Positions 24,901-33,900 of a stretch of DNA of 64,000 nt are shown in pieces (position 1 is the stretch's first letter; every line of letters begins with the position of its first letter). The notes below the pieces were generated by a model. The model was not told where the DNA came from. It made no database searches and saw only the letters and a program-made list of their open reading frames with translations. This stretch comes from Adiantum capillus-veneris (lineage: Eukaryota; Streptophyta; Polypodiopsida; Polypodiales; Pteridaceae), in the NCBI GenBank assembly GCA_014529385.2, contig CM043948.1, positions 81,761,760 through 81,825,759 of the forward strand, written 5' to 3'. Both the position numbers and the translations under genes were made by a program.

Positions 24901-27900
24901 TCAGCAGTGTCAATTCCGTACCATTGTGAACTAGACGAAATGAAGACACAATATGCTGAAGATTCAGATTTTGCAAGGATCTATGACCAGCTTGTTGATG
25001 GGCAACATCATGAGCACTATATGCTTAAGAATGACTTTCTCATGATGCATGGAAAGTTATGCGTTACTAAACAGTTACGGCCAAAGATTTTGATGGAAAG
25101 TCATGCTCCACCTTATGCTGGGCATCGTGGAATTGATGCGACAGTGAAAGGGGTTGAGGCATTCTTCTATTGGCCAGCTTTGCGTCAAGATGTTGACACA
25201 TTTGTAAGATCATGCTTAGTATGCCAAAAAGTCAAATTTGACAGACAAAAGCAACCGGGATTGTTGCAGCCATTGCCGATCCCTGATAGGCCATGGGAAA
25301 GTATAGCAATGGACTTTATCTTTGATCTTCCAAGGACGCAAACAGGAAATGATGTGATTTGGAGTATAATTTGTAGATTCAGTAAGCAGGCCCATTTCAT
25401 TCCTGTTAGGAAGAAGATAAAGCCAGAACACATGGTCAAGATATTCATGAGCAATATCTTTAAATATCATGGGATGCCTCAGTCAATTGTCAGTGACAGG
25501 GATCCACGTATGACGAGTCTTTTCTGGAAGGCATTGTTTGAGAACATGGGCACTACGCTCAAGTTCTCTTCTTCGTTTCATCCGCAAACTGATGGACGGT
25601 CAGAAGAGGCAAATTCTACTGTCTTGGATCTACTCAAATGTTATGTCTCAGAGAACAAGGCAACTTGGGAACACCATCTCCCATTGGTTGAATATGCTTA
25701 CAATAACACTGTGCATACATCAACAGGTAAGACACCATTTGAGATAGTGGAAGGAGAAAAGAAAGTCCCACCCATTTTGCAGACTAAGGACAAGATATTT
25801 GAGGCAGACAAGTATGTGCAAGATATGGATGAAACATACAGGAAGATAAAGATTGCTCTTGAGAAGACTCAGGCTAAGCAAAAGAAAGCTGCTGATCGTC
25901 ACCGTCGTGAACTTGTATTTTCACTTGGTGATTGGGTACTTTTGCGCTTTGAAAAGGCCAGGTTAAGGAAAAGGAAAGGCAAGGAACGCTTGTTTCCTAA
26001 GCTCAGTATGCGATATTATGGTCCTTTTCAGATTTCAGAAAAGATCAGCGATGTAGCTTACAGGTTAAAGCTACCAGAAGGCTGGAAAATACATAATGCT
26101 TTTCATGTCAGCCTTCTAAGGCCCTTTGTTGGTGATGTGCCAGAGAATATGCTTGATGAGGAACAACCCGAAGTGGAAGAATTGGATGAAATCCTTGTTC
26201 CTGAACAGATATTGGCACATAAAGAAAGAAAGGTTAGAGGAAAAGTTGCAAGACGCTATTTGGTGAAGTTCAAGAACTATCCATCGTTAGATGCCAAATG
26301 GATGGAAGAGTCTGAATTGGTTGATTCACCTCAGCTATTGCAATTGTATCTTGAAGCCTTTCAGATGGAACCCACAATGACTTGATGCAGCCTTTTTGGA
26401 GCAAGGCAAGAGCATGGTTCATGATGCTCAAGAGACTAGTTAAGCAATTGTATCTACTCTTTCCATACAGAATTTAGCTAGAGAAGTTTGTGCTCAAGAG
26501 TACACTAGAAGACTTCTATGCTTGATATATGTGTCGTAGCCAGGTTGGTGGGATTGTTTAATCGTCCAACGCTACATTTCCGGAAGCATGTATATCTTGG
26601 ATTCCCATCATAGAATATATGTGATATCAGGAGATATCCGCATGTATTATTGGCATGCAAGCGAGGTCGCTTGAAGTATTTCAAGGGTGGGGTGTGTCAC
26701 CAGGAGGTGTATTTTTCCTGTTGCCTTCCGTAAATAAGTATTAGATATATTTATTTTATTTTTACTTATTTGTCCCAAAACCCTTGAAAAGGTGCAAGTG
26801 GACATTGCATGGCCAGTGTGAAACGGCTGCAGCCAAATGGGTTTCTCACATCGGGGATCTAGGTCGGTCAGACAGGGACTGCCCGGGCTAGTTAGCACTG
26901 AATTCTGATGAGTATGGAAGCTCGTGTGCGCCAAACTGGAATTTGGGCCATTCGTCAAGTCACTGCAACTTTATAAGTTGAAAGGGGCCAGTAAATTAAC
27001 CCACATTGTAGATGGTGGTCAAATGGTAGTCTTCAATGATGGTCAGGAGACCGATAGGGACGCCATGGAAGCATCTCCTAAAATTTAGGGAACTGCTATT
27101 TTTGACCAGAAAATGTGTTCGCGTCATTAGCTCTGGAATGACAAGGGGAACATTTTATTGCTCTGCTGCCAAGTCAACTGACGCACCAGTTGAGATATTT
27201 TTAGCAGGGAAAGCCCAAACTCGGAAACTCGGCGACGTGTCAGCCTGTGAGCGATTCTGCCACTCTAGGAGGCAAAAACGAGCTGCATATCAACAAAGGG
27301 GGAGCTATTTTCAGCCTCAGGTGGATTGTAGCAGGTACAGAAGCTATGGAATGCTTACCTTGCCCTCTATGCACAGTATGGTGACGGGAGTGATGCCCCG
27401 CACGCTACATACTGCTCTCTTTCTCCCCTACTTACAGTATGTTATGCCCCACTAGTGGGCTTCTCATTTGACCTATGTACAGTTCTGGGGGTTTATGCGC
27501 GTTTGCCAAGGCAAGAGCCTTCTGAACAGGAACCGGATTAGCTAATTGCTAATCCCCCACAGGTACGCAAAGTTCCATCACGAAAGATTGCGAGTTTGGA
27601 GAGTTTTCTCACGTGAAAACTCGTCCAATTCACAGGGGAATTGTCCCATTGCGTGCGGGAGCCCTTGGGACACGCGTAGGCGTGTTCGCTCCGCTAAAAA
27701 CGATCCGAAACAGGGAATTACAGCCTGCTGTGTTTTTCTGCAGGTTTAGGGTTTCGCACCTAAACTGCAGAGGAACATCGGGGGAGCCTCGTGAGAGCCT
27801 TGGGATGCGTGTATAGGCTTTTGGGCTCCCGGCAGTGAAAAACAGAGAATTACAGCCCGCTGAATTTCTGTGACAGCTCACCATAAAGCTTCCAGATATC

Positions 27901-30900
27901 GAGGGAATCCGTCCTAGACAGGTGTTTTTGACCTACAGGGGTTTTTGCGCCGTTATGCTGTCGAAATCCGGTCGAAAACCTGCGTTTTCAGCCCTCGCCA
28001 GGTTTGGACAGCTTTGTGAAAGCTTGTGCTAAGTGGTCGGATCGTCTATCTTAATTTGAATAAAGAAATACCAAAAGGGGCGCCAGTCTTTGGGGCCTAC
28101 AGGGTGTCGGTCTCGTGTGCGCACTAACATTCTAGTCGCTGGACGCAACTGTGTTCTCTTCCCTTCTCAGTGCTCTGTGTAAAGTTAACAGGTAATTGAA
28201 ATAGTACCGCCCTCTACGTTGTATAGGCCGGTTATACCTCACTTCTCAGAGCATCTGGACGCAGAGTCTGAGAGTGAGCACCTACCCACTCTCTTGTACC
28301 TTGAACACAGAGTAATACAAAAAGAAATACCGAAAGGGGCGCCAGTCTTTGGGGCCAACATCTCTAGGCACGGAACTACGCCGGGCCGTGTCGACCTATT
28401 TGTGAATTGTGAACTATTTTGAAGGAATCTCTACTGTGTCATGGTAGAATCTTGACTTGGGGTGTCCGAGTTTGTTACAGTGATATCAGCACGGCGCCGA
28501 TTTCTCTTTTACCGGGAAATCCAATCCTTTTCTCGCGACACCTATGGATTCCAACAGAAATTAGTCGACTTCTTCTGCATCTGCGGGAGGAGATCGCAGA
28601 GAAGATTCTCATGAGCAGTCAAAAGAGTACGGCCCACCTCCGCCTACTCAGGCTGAGATTGAAGAGATGGAACGTCTACAATGGTTGACGAAGCAACAAA
28701 GATGATGATTAACATTGCGAAGGACCCAAAACTTATTTTTGACTCAACAATCCCTCGCAGAAGTGCACACCCAATGAGACAGAAGGCCACAGAGCCACCC
28801 ATCAAACCAGCACTCAAGAAACCTCCTTCTCCGAGGATGTTTACAGAGCAAGAATTACAAGAGGTGATTCAGACACAGATCGGCCGGCTTTTGGACGCAA
28901 ACGATAAAGCCAAAAAGCATGATAAAAAGCATAAGAAAGGAACTGACTTCCCGGGTTATTTGGGTCGTCAATCTACTTTTGCATCGGCAAGAAAGCAGAA
29001 GCGTGTACGATTTGAAGGACCACCTAGTTCTTCTTCTTCTTCTTCTTCTGACAGTTTTTCTAGCTCTTCTGACTCGAGCGAAGAAGTCAGAAAAGGCAAA
29101 AAGCGAAGCAAAAAGCAAAGCTTCGGAAAGGGCAAGAAAAAGGCAAAGAAGCCTAAATTTCGCCCAGTTTCTGACAGTTCTACAGAGGACTCATCCTCAG
29201 ACAGTTCGGACTCCAATGATCACATGTTTTATGCAAAGAAGAAGCATTTTTATAGAGCCAACCAATATGATTTCCTCGAAGATAAAAGCACGAAAGTAAG
29301 AGAATTCAAAGAAGGTGGACAGTCAATTAAGTTTGACTCTTTTTCTAGATTTCGAGATGCTCCAAGGGCTTTGGCCTTCATACAGTAGTTTGACATAGCT
29401 TTCTCTGGAGGGCATTACTCAGAGCACTCCAAGATTTCGAGGGCTACATCTTTCTTCAAGGGAAATGCTCGATAATGGTGGTCCACCCTGCTACTGAGAA
29501 AGGAAGCTCCACTTAAATGGTTGAAATTCAAAAGGCTTTTTATTTCTTCTTGGTTGACTCGGAAGTACGAACGAGATATACGAACTGCTTGGAATCATCT
29601 TCGGATGACCAAGGGAGATTCTCTGGACGCTTATTGCGAGAGATTTTGGAGCTCTTTTCTACCAGCCTCTTCATTTAAGAAGGTCTCGTTTAAAGAACAG
29701 ATTGAACGATTTTGTTGCAAACTTCCTACAGAGATCCGAGACTACTACTTGGAACAAAAGTCAAATTCTATTCAAGAATTGATGGGTCATGCGAAACGGG
29801 GTTTTGCCATTCATTCAGGCAATCTGACTTACCCCGCTGATGAGATCTTGACTCAAAGAACCCAACCGACTTCTAATAATGAAACTAGAAAGAGAGAGAG
29901 TTCCCCAGAAAAGAAAGACAAAGATTCACGACCCCGGCTCACTCTTCGAGAGAGGGCCAACTACATCAAAGAGGGGAACTGTTTCGGATGCGGGGAACAT
30001 GGGCACATCTGCGAAGTGCCCTACAAAGGCACAGCAAGAACAAAATGAAGATAGGCCAGAGAGTTCGAGAGCAACTGAGGAACGTGGAAGAAAAGGCAAG
30101 ATGAAAGCACGACTGGTTCCAGATTGCATGGGTACTGACCCAGGCACGATTGATGAAAGTACAGAACTTTGTCGAGCTTGGGGCAAAGTGAAAGATCAAG
30201 AAGCCCTGATTTTCTTTGATGCAGGAGCCAAGGCCAACTTCATTTCACCTGAATTGGCGGCGTGGCTCGAGATTACACCCGATCGGATGGGACCACAAGC
30301 AAAGGCAGTTCTATGTCTATTTTGCAGGCATAATCGAGGGCGATTACAATGCTTTCAAGAGGGGGGTATGTCACAAACTCATGACGTGGCAGCAGACCCT
30401 AGACACACACACTGCCCGGACAGTGACACGTGGCAGGCTGGTATGGAAATCCCGGAAAAAGCGGCGCAAAACGCGTTGACAGGCTGACGTGGCAGCGTAC
30501 AGATCTCCGCAAATTACGGACGCTGCTTTTTGTTGGCTGAATTCACTGGCTGATTTTGGAAGCTTTTGGGACAGTTGCTTTTTAATATTGAAAGCTTTTA
30601 AGTGGAATGCTTTGGAGCTGTGCTTTTGGGCATCCCTTGGATCTATAAAATAGTGGGCAAGGCCTCACTTCTCAGAGCATTTGGACGCAAAGTCTGAGAG
30701 TGAGAACCTACCACTCTCTTGTACTTCGAACACAAATTAATACAAAAAGAAATACCGAAAGGGGTGCCAGTCTTTGGGGCCAAAATCTCTAGGCACGGAA
30801 CTACGCCGGGCCGTATTGACCAATTTATGAATTGTGAACTGTTTTGAAGGAATCTCTGTTGTGTCGCGGTAGAATCTTGACTTGGGGTGTCCAAGTTTGT

Positions 30901-33900
30901 TACAGACCTCTTTCTCAAAAAGTGTCTACTGCATGTTAACAATGCTTATCTTACTCACAAGGCCTTTCAAGATATGATTTCTGGACTTATTCCCCCCTTG
31001 CTTGCTCACATGCATCTTGATCTTGATGTTGCTTGGTTTTGCTTTGTTATGCAAATGCAATGTGCTATTCAGGATTATGGTAAACAGTACATGCATCGGA
31101 CTCGAGGTGATGTTAATGATGCCAAGCAGGTTTGTCAACACTTGCAAGAATTGGCTAACTCGTGGTCGTTATCGGACTTTGAATTGTCAGAGTTGAGTGA
31201 AGCTTGGATATGTATACAGCTAAATGATAAGTGAAAGCTTGACAAATGGTAGACGCGTGCTCGTCAACAGGCTTTTGTGGACAAAGGCTATGCTTTGAAA
31301 CAACTTTTTAAGCGTTTGCATCACAGGAAGGTTGCCAAGGACATTAAGCGCGTAAAGCTTCCTTCAAACGCTTCGACATCATCCAAACAATAACTTGCTA
31401 ATGCCATGGTCTTGCATTATAGACAGGTGTTTGATGCTCCTCCTCAATCATTTATAGCGGTTTCTCAAGCACAAAAATTGTTGCTCTCTCATGTACAACC
31501 AATCATTTCTTCTCAGGATGCACAAAGCCTTGAGGAACCTTTCACTGACTCTAAGTTACATTGTGTATGTCACAAACTGCTGACGTGTCAAAGCCCTGAA
31601 GAATGGAGCCAACTTGTAGATGCCGACCGAGGGGCCTAAACCCTAAGAAGAACAAGTAACAGAAGAAGAAGTCCTACCAACTTATGGGGACCCCGTCCGA
31701 TGGGGCCCCAAGTGACATAAAGGATTAAAATAAAGCAAGACCCATACACACAGAGAAAGAATTGCGTAGCAGCTGATGACGTGGCAGCTGTACGAAAATT
31801 CTCGAAATTGCACTAACATGATGACGTGGCAGACTGTACGGATTTCCGCGTTTTGCGCTGACTGCTGTACGGAATTCCATGATTTACGCTGACAGCTTTT
31901 TGGCATTGCTTTTGGACCAGAAGCTTTTGAGTTTGAAGGCTTTTCATGTAAACTGCTTTTCATAGGCGAGGGGCCTTTAAATATGTGCTAAGGGCTCGTT
32001 CTTTGGCATGCTTCCTGGAGAAGATGCAGAGTCTAGAGTACCTGCTTGTATTGTGTTGATGCAATATAAAGAAATACCGAAAGGGGCGCCAAGGTTTGGG
32101 ACCAATACTCTCTCAGGTTGTGAAACCGGCCTGTTAAATCCAAAAAGGGCGGTAGACCTTAGACTTGAACCTTATTTGCTTTCACCCATTTAATTTGTCG
32201 CCCACAGACACAACTACTTTCAAGACACAACTACTTTCAAGACACAACAAAGGGGAAAAGGGATACAGGTTGCTAGATTGCACCTGTAGAAGACCGACAC
32301 CATATTGGCCCCTAAATAGGCGCCCCTTTCAGTATTTCTTTATTCTTAAAAGAGGGAATAAAAGCTGTGGTTCCTACAAGCTGCTCCACACAATCTTGGC
32401 TGAATCTCAACTGTTCTGGCCCGAGCATAACTGTACTATTTATTAAACAAGAAGCTAGCTAAGGCTGAATCTGAGATAATGATCATCAAAAATCGAAGGA
32501 ATGAAGCACTGAGAGCGGCAGAACACGCTGAAACAATGCTCAAAATAAAGCGGGTGGAATTCAACTCCCTGTTCATTCGCCATACAGCTCTGAAGGCTTC
32601 TCTTACTGAAAGATACATTTATAACAGCTTGGCTGAAATTCTAAATCCAGCACGCAATGTTGTTTTTTATTTAGAGAATTTGAAGTCCTTGATGGAATGT
32701 ATGCAGAGTGATTTGCACAACAAAGTGACTGAGTATAATACTGCTCTGATGAATCAAGCCATATTGGATTATGTTGAGCAGCAGACTTCTCCGGATGAAG
32801 CAGAACACGACAAGGAAGATGAAGACAAGGATGATGGGGCTGATAAGGAGGAGGATGACCAAGAAGAAGGGCATACAAATGATGATGATGATGCCCCACC
32901 ACCATCTCCACCTCCAGGACCTAGTACTGGTGGTACAGGGCCAGCTGAAGGAGGCCAATCAGCCAAACTAGCCAGGCCAGAATGAGGGCCAGCAGGAAGG
33001 ACAAAATGAAGGGCACCAGTCGGGTAATCAGCAGACTAAAGAACAGCAGCCCAATCACACTAGGAATCAGCCAGCTGATCAGTCCCAGCTCAGTAGGGAT
33101 GTTAAAGGGAAAATGAAAGTTCAGAATGAGGGATCAGCTGCTAATCATCAACATTCACTGCAACTTATTACCCTAAACAAGCAATTGAGACATCAACAGG
33201 CCTCCATAACCAGACAGTATCTAGAGGATGATGATCTCCTGTCTGATTTGGAACGGTTTCAGAGGTTGTATGTTGGAGCCAGGGAAATGGTGGAGCATTG
33301 AAAATCAGCGGCTTTCCATGATAAAGAAGCTTGCCGTTTACCTGCGCATCCCAATACAGTCCAACTCTGCTGGAAAGAGTTCCTGAATGGATACTCACTG
33401 CTGAAGAGAGAGTGACCAACCCACACTTGCAAAGGCAGTCTACTGCAGATTGTCGCTCTCTTACCCTGGAATTAGAACTTCTGCTAGGAAACAAACCAAC
33501 TTACAGATGTATAAAGGATGTTAGGGAACAACTGAAGGAAGTTTTGGTGCAAATGCAAACTGCCAGAGGAGTTTTGGATCAGAGAGTCAGAGCCATTCTT
33601 GAGGACCAGACAGCCACTAGCAAAGGACCTCAAACTAGAATGTCAGTTGGAGCACGAGCAACTGCTCTCCGAAAATTGTTCCAGCTAGTGAGAATCACTA
33701 GAAAGATGATGCAGCAAGAGAACCAGGCTGTTCTCAATTTTTTAGAATTCGTGCCTGATTCTCCAGTTCTCTTGTATGCCTTTCCAGCAAGAGAGACAAA
33801 GCTGCCAAGATTCTTTCCAACACTGTATCCTCAACATCCAGAACCAGTTGATCGCCTTACATACTTCAAGATTACTGATGAGCTTTAGGATTGGTATGAG

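Noticed and set aside
28855-29216. Minus-strand ORFs rich in Arg/Ser and Glu
   Set aside because: They mirror the Ser-run and Lys-rich linker of the outer gypsy Gag.
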